This document shows positions 1-5,812 of a stretch of 6,837 nt of DNA, piece by piece; the first letter of the stretch is position 1, and every line of letters begins with the position of its first letter. The notes beneath the pieces were generated by a model that saw only the letters and a list, made by a program, of their open reading frames with translations, did no database searches and was not told the origin of the DNA. The DNA is from Acidobacteriota bacterium (GTDB lineage Bacteria > Acidobacteriota > Thermoanaerobaculia > Multivoradales > SZUA-115), in the NCBI GenBank assembly GCA_003231035.1, contig QIHU01000590.1, positions 1-6,837 of the forward strand. The letters are read 5' to 3'. A program made the position numbers and the translations under genes.

Positions 1-285
1 CTGCTTGAAATCGTGGTGGACATCCGTCCGGCGTTCCCCGCCATGCATCAGACGATCGAAGCGCTGCTCCAGGCGGGTGCGGATCCCAATCTGGATGCGC
101 CCGAGATTCTGCGCGTGGCCATCTGGCGCCTCGATCCAGAGTCCCTTGCCTTGTTGCTCGAGTACGGCGCCGACCCTCTGGTCGTAAGCGAGAAGAAGAA
201 GATGAACATGCTCGAGTACGCCCGGAGCAAGAACGACGAGCGCCTCACGGCGATCGTCGAGGCCTGGGAAACGGATCGGGATTGA
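1..285 (+). CDS. Ankyrin-repeat protein, C-terminal part (5' truncated)
   Basis: The reading frame is open from the first base of the window and ends at TGA 283-285, so only the last 94 residues are visible and the real start lies upstream. Two ankyrin-type units are recognisable: IEALLQAGADPN, and later SLALLLEYGADPL, each with the typical LL-x-x-GADP helix/turn signature. The tail (MLEYARSKNDERLTAIVEAW) matches the way many bacterial ankyrin proteins close, with a final capping helix. Ankyrin repeats mediate protein-protein contacts; the partner cannot be deduced. An internal GTG at 13 could be taken as a start but has no Shine-Dalgarno site in view and would cut off part of a repeat. The gene points toward the scaffold cluster but is separated from it by 225 bases, so I do not consider it part of that operon. 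Confidence 0.85.
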   Translation: MLEIVVDIRPAFPAMHQTIEALLQAGADPNLDAPEILRVAIWRLDPESLALLLEYGADPLVVSEKKKMNMLEYARSKNDERLTAIVEAWETDRD

Positions 286-495
286 CGGTACCGGAAGCTT
301 CGAGTGCGGCCCGTGTTGCCGCCAGCAGATAGGAGTGAGGCTCGGCCCCCACCAGGTTGGCGCTTTCCGTCAGGCTCTCGCCCTGACCCGGTCATCTTCT
401 CGTCATGGCGCCGAGGGCGAATAGGCGCTCTTCTGACTCCATAGAGGGTGCCCCTACCGAAGCCCGCCGTACGCGGGATCTTGACCGCCCTATCG
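286..495. other. Intergenic leader region before the three-gene cluster
   Basis: No gene is supportable here. Frames open across it are shadows lacking a Shine-Dalgarno site and protein-like composition. A small GC hairpin (CCCGC at 463-467, GCGGG at 473-477) lies about 33 bases before the TTG start of the first cluster gene. I looked for sigma70-type -35/-10 pairs and found none with good matches and spacing, so the cluster promoter is not identified from sequence. Confidence 0.4.
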
Positions 496-502
496 AAAGG
501 AG
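496..502 (+). promoter_or_regulatory. Shine-Dalgarno site fixing the TTG start at 511
   Basis: AAAGGAG sits exactly 8 bases before TTG 511. Starting there gives a protein beginning directly with a short basic n-region and hydrophobic signal-peptide core. The longer reading from GTG 448 lacks such a site. The same AAAGGAG-8-TTG layout recurs before the next gene. Confidence 0.75.
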
Positions 503-510
503 TCAGAGAA

Positions 511-1293
511 TTGAACGGGAGAACTGTACGTTCGGCCGGCCTGTGCCTCGCCCTTGCGCTAGCCCCGATGGCGAGCCTCCTCGCCGAAGACACCGACATC
601 GGCCACCCAGAAAACGCTGGACCGGACAAGCTCACGCTCAGCGGCACCACGATCGGCACTATTCAGATCCAACCCCTCGTCGCCAAGTGCGTGGTCAGTG
701 TCAAGGACACCGCCGTTTCCGGCCAATGCACCAAAGCATCGTCATTCCCGGAGCTCGGCCACCTCTATCCGATCACCCAGGATCTCTTCATAAGCCCCAC
801 CGGCGAGGTCGGCATAGGAACCACGCTTCCTGACCAGACCCTCACCGTGCGGGGCCGGATCCACAGTACCTCGGGCGGTTTCCTCCTCCCGGACGGCTCG
901 CTGCAGCCCACAATGCGGCTCCAGGGACCGCAGGGACCGCAGGGTCCGCAGGGAGCCCAGGGAGCCCAAGGAGCTCAAGGGCCAGCCGGCACTCCGGGCG
1001 TGACCTCGCTCAACGGCTTGAGCGGCCCGAGCGTCAACCTCGTGGCCGGTACCCCGAACCTGCTGGTCGGCAGCTTCGGCAACACCATCACCGTCAGCGC
1101 GGGGACCACCCCATGCACCTACAGCTCGAAGACCTATAGCACCGGCGCATTTTGCTACGCCTTCCCCAATAACATTCCCTGCCCCGGCGGCTTCCAGCAG
1201 AAAAAACTCGTGTGCCAATCGGACGGGCGCTGGCAGGTCATCTCGTCGTCGGCCTGCAACAACCCTTCCCTAATCCCGACCTGTGGCCAATAA
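511..1293 (+). CDS. Secreted collagen-like stalk protein with six-Cys C-terminal domain (paralog 1)
   Basis: This 260-residue exported protein is probably a trimeric surface or extracellular stalk; its exact role is unknown. Residues 1-25 form a signal peptide (basic start, LCLALALA core, likely cleavage after LLA). Residues 60-73 hold a Cys pair (C60, C73) followed by ELGHLYPITQDL. Residues 100-134 carry VGIGTT...LTVRG...GGFLLPDGSLQ, the motif common in phage-tail-like and bacterial stalk proteins just before collagen repeats. Residues 139-162 are eight Gly-X-Y triplets (GPQ x3, GAQ x3, GPA, GTP). A beta-rich linker (TSLNGLSGP) follows. Residues 202-258 are a six-Cys domain with spacing 12-8-10-13-8, including SDGRWQV. 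There is no C-terminal membrane anchor or sorting signal. It is first in a same-strand cluster, 40 bases before its paralog. TTG 511 is preferred over GTG 448 because of the Shine-Dalgarno site and signal peptide. Family assignment is by motif only. Confidence 0.85.
   Translation: MNGRTVRSAGLCLALALAPMASLLAEDTDIGHPENAGPDKLTLSGTTIGTIQIQPLVAKCVVSVKDTAVSGQCTKASSFPELGHLYPITQDLFISPTGEVGIGTTLPDQTLTVRGRIHSTSGGFLLPDGSLQPTMRLQGPQGPQGPQGAQGAQGAQGPAGTPGVTSLNGLSGPSVNLVAGTPNLLVGSFGNTITVSAGTTPCTYSSKTYSTGAFCYAFPNNIPCPGGFQQKKLVCQSDGRWQVISSSACNNPSLIPTCGQ
925..996 (+). repeat. Collagen-like Gly-X-Y tract of paralog 1
   Basis: Eight in-frame nine-base units encode GPQ, GPQ, GPQ, GAQ, GAQ, GAQ, GPA, GTP. Neighbouring units are near-identical at DNA level (gga-ccg-cag, gga-gcc-cag), so the tract can change length by slippage. 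Gln in the Y position is common in bacterial collagens, which lack hydroxyproline. Confidence 0.85.
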
Positions 1294-1318
1294 CGATCCG
1301 GCCGACCCTGTCGGCCAC

Positions 1319-1325
1319 AAAGGAG
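1319..1325 (+). promoter_or_regulatory. Shine-Dalgarno site fixing the TTG start at 1334
   Basis: AAAGGAG lies 8 bases before TTG 1334, the same arrangement as at the preceding gene. It lies in the 40-base gap between the two paralogs and supports TTG 1334 over the in-frame GTG at 1283, which would overlap the end of the upstream gene. Confidence 0.75.
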
Positions 1326-1333
1326 ATCGACAG

Positions 1334-2242
1334 TTGAAAGCACAACGCGTTTCTATCTTCGTCCCGTTCCTGGCCCTGGCCCTCTCGCTGGCCGCGTCAG
1401 CTCAGAACAGTCCATCACCAAGTTCCCATGTTCAGAACGCTGGCGAAACGCCCGGTATCTACGTGGTCGATCCTCATGGCCGGGAGCGGATCTTCGTCTC
1501 TGACGAAACCGGCCTTCTCGTGGAAGCTACAGCGGATCTCGATCTCAGACCGAGCCTCGCCAAGCTCACTGTCGCGGGCACGGTGACCACAACCCCCTCC
1601 ACATCCATCTCCCCGGTGACACCCCAACTCATCTCCGCCTGCTCGAACAGCATCAAGGACCAAGCGAACCCGAGTGGTAAGTGTCTCAAGGCCGGCAGCA
1701 ATCCGGTACTCGGTCGCCTCTACCCGCTGAGCCAGGATCTCAATCTGGACAGCTCCGGCAACGTCGGGATCGGCACTACCCAACTCAGTGGCCGGTTGAC
1801 CGTGGCCGGCGTGGTCAAGACTTCGGGCGGCCTCGAGTTCCCGGATTCGACGGTGCAAACCACCGCGACGCTACCTGGCCCAGCTGGGCCGGACGGTCCG
1901 GCGGGCTCGCAGGGCCCCACCGGACCGGTCGGACCGCCGGGGCAAAACGGCCTCGCTTCGATCAACGGCCAACCCGGACCCGCGCTGACGGTCACCGGCA
2001 TCGGTACGGCGAGCGTCAGCGCCGGCGGTAGCACCGTCACGGTCAACGTGCCTGGAACGCTCTGCACCTATGCCAGCAAGACCTATTCGAAGGACGCATT
2101 TTGCTACACATTCCCCGATGGGATCCCGTGCAGCTTCGGCTTCAGGGCGCTCGAGCTTCGCTGCAAAGCGGACGGCTCCTGGCAGGTAGTCAGCTCGAGC
2201 GCGTGCTCAAACCCCTCCTTCGGGCCGGTCTGCGGCTTCTGA
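1334..2242 (+). CDS. Secreted collagen-like stalk protein with six-Cys C-terminal domain (paralog 2)
   Basis: This 302-residue exported paralog follows the same domain order as the gene before it. Residues 1-23 are a signal peptide (FVPFLALALSLAASA, cleavage before Gln24). Residues 40-82 are an extra N-terminal segment (IYVVDPHGRERIFVSDETG...LTVAG) that looks like a degenerate copy of the GIGTT/LTVAG module. C103 and C117 precede the LYPLSQDLN motif (residues 129-137). VGIGTT...RLTVAGVV...GGLEFPDSTVQTT spans 144-177. Residues 182-205 are eight Gly-X-Y triplets, more varied than in paralog 1 (GPA, GPD, GPA, GSQ, GPT, GPV, GPP, GQN). A beta linker follows, then six cysteines at 244-300 with spacing 12-8-10-13-8 and terminus CGF. 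It lies 40 bases after paralog 1 and 62 before paralog 3, consistent with one transcript. The function is inferred as a structural stalk or adhesin subunit; no enzymatic motif is visible. Confidence 0.85.
   Translation: MKAQRVSIFVPFLALALSLAASAQNSPSPSSHVQNAGETPGIYVVDPHGRERIFVSDETGLLVEATADLDLRPSLAKLTVAGTVTTTPSTSISPVTPQLISACSNSIKDQANPSGKCLKAGSNPVLGRLYPLSQDLNLDSSGNVGIGTTQLSGRLTVAGVVKTSGGLEFPDSTVQTTATLPGPAGPDGPAGSQGPTGPVGPPGQNGLASINGQPGPALTVTGIGTASVSAGGSTVTVNVPGTLCTYASKTYSKDAFCYTFPDGIPCSFGFRALELRCKADGSWQVVSSSACSNPSFGPVCGF
1877..1948 (+). repeat. Collagen-like Gly-X-Y tract of paralog 2
   Basis: Eight in-frame triplets encode GPA, GPD, GPA, GSQ, GPT, GPV, GPP, GQN. The units are less uniform in DNA than in paralog 1, so this tract looks older or under selection on its sequence rather than recently expanded. 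Confidence 0.8.
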
Positions 2243-2246
2243 GGAG
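2242..2246 (+). promoter_or_regulatory. Alternative Shine-Dalgarno site for an upstream start of paralog 3
   Basis: AGGAG overlaps the stop codon of paralog 2 and lies 7 bases before ATG 2254, which is in frame with the third gene. Using it would add 17 residues before the signal peptide. A second site, GGAG at 2293-2296, serves ATG 2305 with 8-base spacing. I prefer ATG 2305 because it gives a normal-length signal peptide, but 2254 is a real alternative. Confidence 0.45.
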
Positions 2247-2304
2247 AGAAGCGATGACACGAAATTCAACTGTCTTGGCCCACGGAACCCTTGGAGATAA
2301 AACC

Positions 2305-4545
2305 ATGACGACCCGGAGACTTCTCACTGTGAGCGCGCTCTTGCTGCTGACGCTCGCAGTCACCCCACTCAGCACAGCCGCGCCAGCCCTCACCGATGCA
2401 CCGCGAGCGGCGTGGGCCGACTGGAACGGTGACGGTCAACCCGACCTCTATCTTTCCCGACCGGGAAGCGACGATCGCTGGCTCGCCAGCCGCGGCGGCG
2501 AACTGCGAGATCTGACCCTCGAAGCCGGCCTCGCCGGCCAGCACGACACGATTCTGGCCGCGGCGGCCGATCTGGACGGGCGCGGCCTACTGGATCTCGC
2601 CTTGCTCAAAGCGGACGGCCGACTCGTCCTGTTGCGCAACCTAGGAGGCGAGTTCGAGTTGCTCGACGACGACAGCTCCCTTGCACGAGCAGCCCAAACC
2701 CGGGTCACCATCGGCAGCGAAACGGATAGCTTGGGCGCGCTCGCCCTCAAGCGCACGCTCACCCGGTGCGTCGACGGCCTGAAGGACAAGAACCTCACCT
2801 CGCAATGCCTCAAGGCGGCGTCGGTCGGCCAGCTCGGCAAGCTCTACCCACTGAGCCAAGATCTCAATGTCTCGCTGGCGACCGGCTCCCTGGACACTCC
2901 GGCGTTCGCGGTCAGCGGCACGACGCAGCTGGAGCTCCTCGGCCGCTCGGTGGCGGGCGCCGGTGACGTAAACAACGACGGAATTGAAGACTTCGTGGTC
3001 GGAGCCAGCCTCGATGACACTCTGGCTTTGGACGGCGGAAAGGCGACCGTCCATTCGGGTTCCGACGCCTCGGAGCTGTTCAGTGTCTCGGGTACCAAGA
3101 TCAATGGCCGCCTTGGCACCACCGTCGCCGGCATCGGCGACATGGACGGTGACGGGCATGACGACGTAGCGATCGGCGAGGTCCAAAACAACGCCCCGGG
3201 CACCGAGGGCCCGGGCAACGTGTTCATCCTCTCCGGCATCGACGGCAGCGTGATCCGCGTCCATTCCGGCGACAATTTTGGCGACGGCTTCGGCTCCTCG
3301 ATCGCCGCGGCCGGCGACCTGGACGGCGACGGCATCGGCGACATCATCATCGGCGCTCCCGGGGTTGGCTTCGGTATTCCCATCGCCGGCTACGCCAAGG
3401 TCTTCTCGGGTGCCGATGGCTCCTTGCTTTTCGACTTGAACGGTGCCGCCACGTTCGACAAGTTCGGCGCTTCCGTGGCCGGTCTAGGGGACGCCGACGG
3501 CGATGGCGTGGCGGACGTCGCCGTGGGAGCCCCGCGCGAGGGCCTCGGTGGGCGAGTACGCGTCTACTCGGGAGCCGACGGCTCGGTCCTCTACACCTAT
3601 GACGGTGCCACCAAGAGCGAGGATATTGGCTCATCACTTGCCGGCCTCGGCGACATCGATGGCGACACCCTCGGCGACCTCATTGCCGGCGGTCCCTTCG
3701 ACAACTCGAACACCGGTCTCGTGCGGGTCCTCTCACCGGCTTCCGGAACGATTCTCTTTACCCTCACCGGCGACCTCCAGAGCGAGACCTTCGGCCGCAG
3801 CGTTACGGGCACCGGCGACCTGACCGGCGACGGCGTCCCGGACTTCCTGGTCGGCGCCGACGCACCCTTTTCCTCCAACCTGGGCTACGCACGCCTTTTC
3901 TCCGGGGCCGACGCCTCGATGGTGGCGGAGATGCGCTCCACCGACCCCGGAGACAACTTCGGAGGCTCCGTCGGCCAGTTCGGTACCCATCTGGTGGTCG
4001 GCGCGGTCTACGCCAATCAAGGAGGCGTCACGACCGGGGGCGCGAGAGTTTACGCCACCCGGTATGTCGGAATGGGCACCACCTCACCGGACCAGCGGCT
4101 GACCGTCGCGGGCGTAGTCGCCAGCGTTTCCGGCGGCTTCGAGTTCCCTGACGCAACCCTCCAGGTGGATGAAGCCGAGGGGCCGGTCGGCGCCCAAGGG
4201 CCGGCGGGGCCGCAGGGGCCGCAAGGGCCCCAGGGACCGCCCGCCACCTCGGGCGTACTGTCGATCAACAACCTGGCCAATAAGCCTCTGTCCATCGCCG
4301 GCAGCGGTGCCATACGGGTCAGCGCCGCCGGCAGCTCGATCACTTTGACGGCGCAGCCGCCGACCTGCACAGAGAGCGGCAAGGTCTACAGTGAGGGCGC
4401 CATCTGCTACTTCGACATCGACGGCAGCCTCTGCGCCTTCGGTTTCCGCGGTAAGAAGAAGACCTGCAAGCCGGACGGCACCTGGCAGGTGAGCACCTCC
4501 TCACAGTGCTTTAACCCATCACCCGGTCCACTCTGCGGCTTCTGA
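2305..4545 (+). CDS. Secreted FG-GAP beta-propeller protein on the collagen/six-Cys scaffold (paralog 3)
   Basis: This is a 746-residue exported protein. Residues 1-26 are a signal peptide (MTTRR, then LLTVSALLLLTLAV). Residues 37-120 hold two FG-GAP/VCBS-like units, the first with a full Ca2+ loop (DWNGDGQPD, 39-47), the second degenerate. Residues 155-188 repeat the scaffold segment of the two upstream genes: C155, C168 and LYPLSQDLN. Residues 210-585 are seven FG-GAP repeats starting near 211, 270, 329, 387, 441, 496 and 552. Ca2+ loops of DxDxDGxxD type lie at 221, 279, 338, 396, 450 (G to T) and 505 (third position T); the seventh repeat has none. Seven such repeats are the integrin-alpha propeller number. 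The scaffold then resumes: VGMGTT...LTVAG...FEFPDATLQ (588-620), seven Gly-X-Y triplets (626-646), a beta linker, and six cysteines (688-744, spacing 12-8-10-13-8) ending CGF. The likely role is Ca2+-dependent binding or adhesion outside the cell; the ligand is unknown. The start could instead be ATG 2254. Confidence 0.85.
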   Translation: MTTRRLLTVSALLLLTLAVTPLSTAAPALTDAPRAAWADWNGDGQPDLYLSRPGSDDRWLASRGGELRDLTLEAGLAGQHDTILAAAADLDGRGLLDLALLKADGRLVLLRNLGGEFELLDDDSSLARAAQTRVTIGSETDSLGALALKRTLTRCVDGLKDKNLTSQCLKAASVGQLGKLYPLSQDLNVSLATGSLDTPAFAVSGTTQLELLGRSVAGAGDVNNDGIEDFVVGASLDDTLALDGGKATVHSGSDASELFSVSGTKINGRLGTTVAGIGDMDGDGHDDVAIGEVQNNAPGTEGPGNVFILSGIDGSVIRVHSGDNFGDGFGSSIAAAGDLDGDGIGDIIIGAPGVGFGIPIAGYAKVFSGADGSLLFDLNGAATFDKFGASVAGLGDADGDGVADVAVGAPREGLGGRVRVYSGADGSVLYTYDGATKSEDIGSSLAGLGDIDGDTLGDLIAGGPFDNSNTGLVRVLSPASGTILFTLTGDLQSETFGRSVTGTGDLTGDGVPDFLVGADAPFSSNLGYARLFSGADASMVAEMRSTDPGDNFGGSVGQFGTHLVVGAVYANQGGVTTGGARVYATRYVGMGTTSPDQRLTVAGVVASVSGGFEFPDATLQVDEAEGPVGAQGPAGPQGPQGPQGPPATSGVLSINNLANKPLSIAGSGAIRVSAAGSSITLTAQPPTCTESGKVYSEGAICYFDIDGSLCAFGFRGKKKTCKPDGTWQVSTSSQCFNPSPGPLCGF
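2923..4062 (+). repeat. Seven tandem FG-GAP (integrin-alpha-like) propeller repeats
   Basis: Seven units of roughly 54-59 residues each have the form FGxSVAGxGDxDGDGxxDxxxGAP followed by a VxSGADGS-type strand. Units 2, 3 and 4 have perfect Ca2+ loops. Units 1, 5 and 6 have one substitution each and unit 7 lacks the loop. The number and regular spacing suggest one closed seven-bladed propeller. Confidence 0.85.
4180..4242 (+). repeat. Collagen-like Gly-X-Y tract of paralog 3
   Basis: Seven in-frame triplets encode GPV, GAQ, GPA, GPQ, GPQ, GPQ, GPP. Three consecutive GPQ units are almost identical at DNA level, as in paralog 1. Confidence 0.8.
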
Positions 4546-4580
4546 GTCTGTTTCTTGGGGCTCTCGCCAACCCCCTCTCC

Positions 4581-4640
4581 GAAAAAGACATCGCTTTTTT
4601 CGATTCACTTCAAGGAGGCCGGCTCTGCCGGGCCGGCCTC
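4581..4640 (+). terminator. Candidate transcription terminator after the cluster
   Basis: GAAAAAG, a six-base loop and CTTTTTT form a weak A/T hairpin at 4581-4600, ending in a T6 run. It is followed by a perfect 9-bp GC stem: GAGGCCGGC (4615-4623) and GCCGGCCTC (4632-4640) around an 8-base loop. The GC stem lacks a following T-run, so neither element is a textbook intrinsic terminator. Position, 35-95 bases after the cluster's last stop, is the main support. Confidence 0.35.
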
Positions 4641-4893
4641 GCTGACGCTCGCGCCCTCCGTTGGCTGGCTGCTCGATCTCGGGAGGCGGCCTTCGGCAGC
4701 GCTACACAAGGCGAATGCCACCCAATCCACAAATCTCTGACCACAAGTGATTTGCGAAACGAGTTCTGGCACCTCGGCAGCAGCACCTTGGCAGCAATGA
4801 AACGGCTAGCCACCGTACGGAGCCATCCCCGAAGTGCCTGGCACACCGTTGGTGTAACGCGGAACCCTCACCGACCGTCGAGGAGATAACCGA

Positions 4894-4910
4894 GGGGCGT
4901 GAGCCGCCCC
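4894..4910 (-). terminator. Weak hairpin downstream of the minus-strand gene
   Basis: GGGGCG (4894-4899) and CGCCCC (4905-4910) pair around a 5-base loop, about 35 bases past the stop of the minus-strand gene. On the minus strand only a mixed TCGGTTAT follows, not a T-run, so termination activity is uncertain. Confidence 0.25.
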
Positions 4911-4945
4911 CCGGGAGTTGGTTCAGGGTCTAGCGGGGAGAGCTA

Positions 4946-5812
4946 CTATGGAGAGGGAGCAAGGTAGGGGCACAGAGCCGGATCAGTAACAACAGACGGC
5001 TGGAAGCCGCCGAGCCCCTGTTGGGGAGCCGGCCTGGATACGGGAGCGGGAGCCGGTTGTTTACAGACGGGCTTCGCACAAGCACAACATAATCCCGTCG
5101 AACACTGGGTGCTACTGGCCGAGGTCGACTTGAAGAGATTCGGGCAACTGATCGACGAATAGCCGTAAGAGTAACAATTGTTGACACAACCACCCAACGA
5201 GGCCGACGCGGAGCACGTCTTGTCGATTCCGCTGTCCGAACAAGTCTGCGACGAGGTCTTGGTTCCATTACCGCAAGTGCGGCTCACATAGGCGAACGCG
5301 TAGACCGTGCAGGAACCGAAGCAGGCGGAGGTGCTGGTGCCATAGTAGCTGGCGTCCGCCGCCGCTTGGTTGCCGCAACTCGTCGGCCCGGCGCTCGCGT
5401 TCCAGTCGATGAAGCAAAACGGCGCCGCCTTTTCCGGGGCGACCTGCGGCCGCCAGTTGGCGACGTTGCGCTCGACCTCGGCGATCATCTGTAGCTGCAT
5501 GTCGAGGATCTCTTTGGTCTCCTCGTCCGGGTTGGTCAGAAACTCGCTGACCAGGTAGGTCAGCTCGGTACGCAGGTCCTGGAGTACCCAGGTCAACCCC
5601 GCCTTGCCCTGCGCCGTGGTTTCGACTCCGCCATCTTTGGCGATCCGCTGCCAGGCGCCTTCGGAGACCTCAACCCATCCTTCGGCCGCCTCCGGCGCCG
5701 CCAAAATGGAGGCGGGATCCCCTTCCCTACTGCCCGGCGCGGCCAGTAGGGGGCTAGCCACGATCAGAGCCAACGCCAGTCCGACAAGTCCACGGTTCCA
5801 TCTACATCGCAT
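4946..5812 (-). CDS. Exported cysteine-rich protein of unknown function
   Basis: This is a 288-residue protein I do not recognise. ATG 5812 is chosen because AAGGAG precedes it by 6 bases and a signal peptide follows (MRCRWNRG, then LVGLALALIVASPLLAA, cleavage near residue 25); the frame extends upstream to 5887 without a comparable site. Residues 26-65 are variable. Residues 66-120 are predicted-helical, rich in Leu, Glu and Gln (VLQDLRTELTYLVSEFL, MQLQMIAEVE), possibly a coiled coil. Residues 133-250 hold 15 cysteines in a Ser/Thr/Gly/Tyr-rich context, including CC at 242-243 and a CxCC...C cluster near the end; a sixteenth is at 281 after a Pro/Ala-rich linker (251-263). The even count after signal removal fits eight disulfides. 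It converges on the scaffold cluster. Possible roles are a small disulfide-rich binding or structural domain; no catalytic motif is apparent. Confidence 0.8.
   Translation of the reverse strand: MRCRWNRGLVGLALALIVASPLLAAPGSREGDPASILAAPEAAEGWVEVSEGAWQRIAKDGGVETTAQGKAGLTWVLQDLRTELTYLVSEFLTNPDEETKEILDMQLQMIAEVERNVANWRPQVAPEKAAPFCFIDWNASAGPTSCGNQAAADASYYGTSTSACFGSCTVYAFAYVSRTCGNGTKTSSQTCSDSGIDKTCSASASLGGCVNNCYSYGYSSISCPNLFKSTSASSTQCSTGLCCACAKPVCKQPAPAPVSRPAPQQGLGGFQPSVVTDPALCPYLAPSP

Larger units (their letters stand above)
4546..4945. other. Non-coding gap between convergent genes
   Basis: These 400 bases hold no supportable gene. Two frames (plus 4555-4740, minus 4610-4846) are open but lack a ribosome site, have composition unlike their neighbours and overlap the hairpin at 4615-4640. 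The region is where transcription from both sides should end. It contains an A/T hairpin with a T6 run (4581-4600), a perfect GC hairpin (4615-4640) and a smaller hairpin nearer the minus-strand gene (4894-4910). Confidence 0.5.

Noticed and set aside
448..510. N-terminal extension of paralog 1 from GTG 448
   Set aside because: It would put 21 extra residues before a clear signal peptide and lacks a ribosome site; TTG 511 has AAAGGAG at 8 bases.
48..659. 203-residue minus-strand frame
   Set aside because: It spans the antisense of the ankyrin gene and paralog 1 start, is Arg/Ser-rich and lacks a ribosome site; a GC-rich shadow frame.
1283..1333. N-terminal extension of paralog 2 from GTG 1283
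   Set aside because: It overlaps the end of paralog 1 and displaces the signal peptide; TTG 1334 has the same strong ribosome site as paralog 1.
4366..4545. LPXTG or PEP-CTERM-type surface anchor at the C-termini
   Set aside because: The three proteins end in CGF or CGQ directly after the six-Cys domain, with no hydrophobic helix or basic tail.
4063..4545. Peptidase S74 (intramolecular chaperone) tail-fibre ending
   Set aside because: The GIGTT stalk motif often occurs with S74 domains, but here a six-Cys domain follows and no S74 region is present.
4555..4740. Small plus-strand gene after the cluster
   Set aside because: It has no Shine-Dalgarno site and contains the GC hairpin and T6 run; no recognisable protein features.
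4610..4846. Small minus-strand gene in the convergent gap
   Set aside because: The frame is Arg/Ala-rich and overlaps the hairpin; there is no ribosome site.
4800..4945. tRNA or group II intron fragment
   Set aside because: GGTTCAGGGTC and GTACGGAGCC caught the eye, but no cloverleaf or domain V pairing can be drawn.
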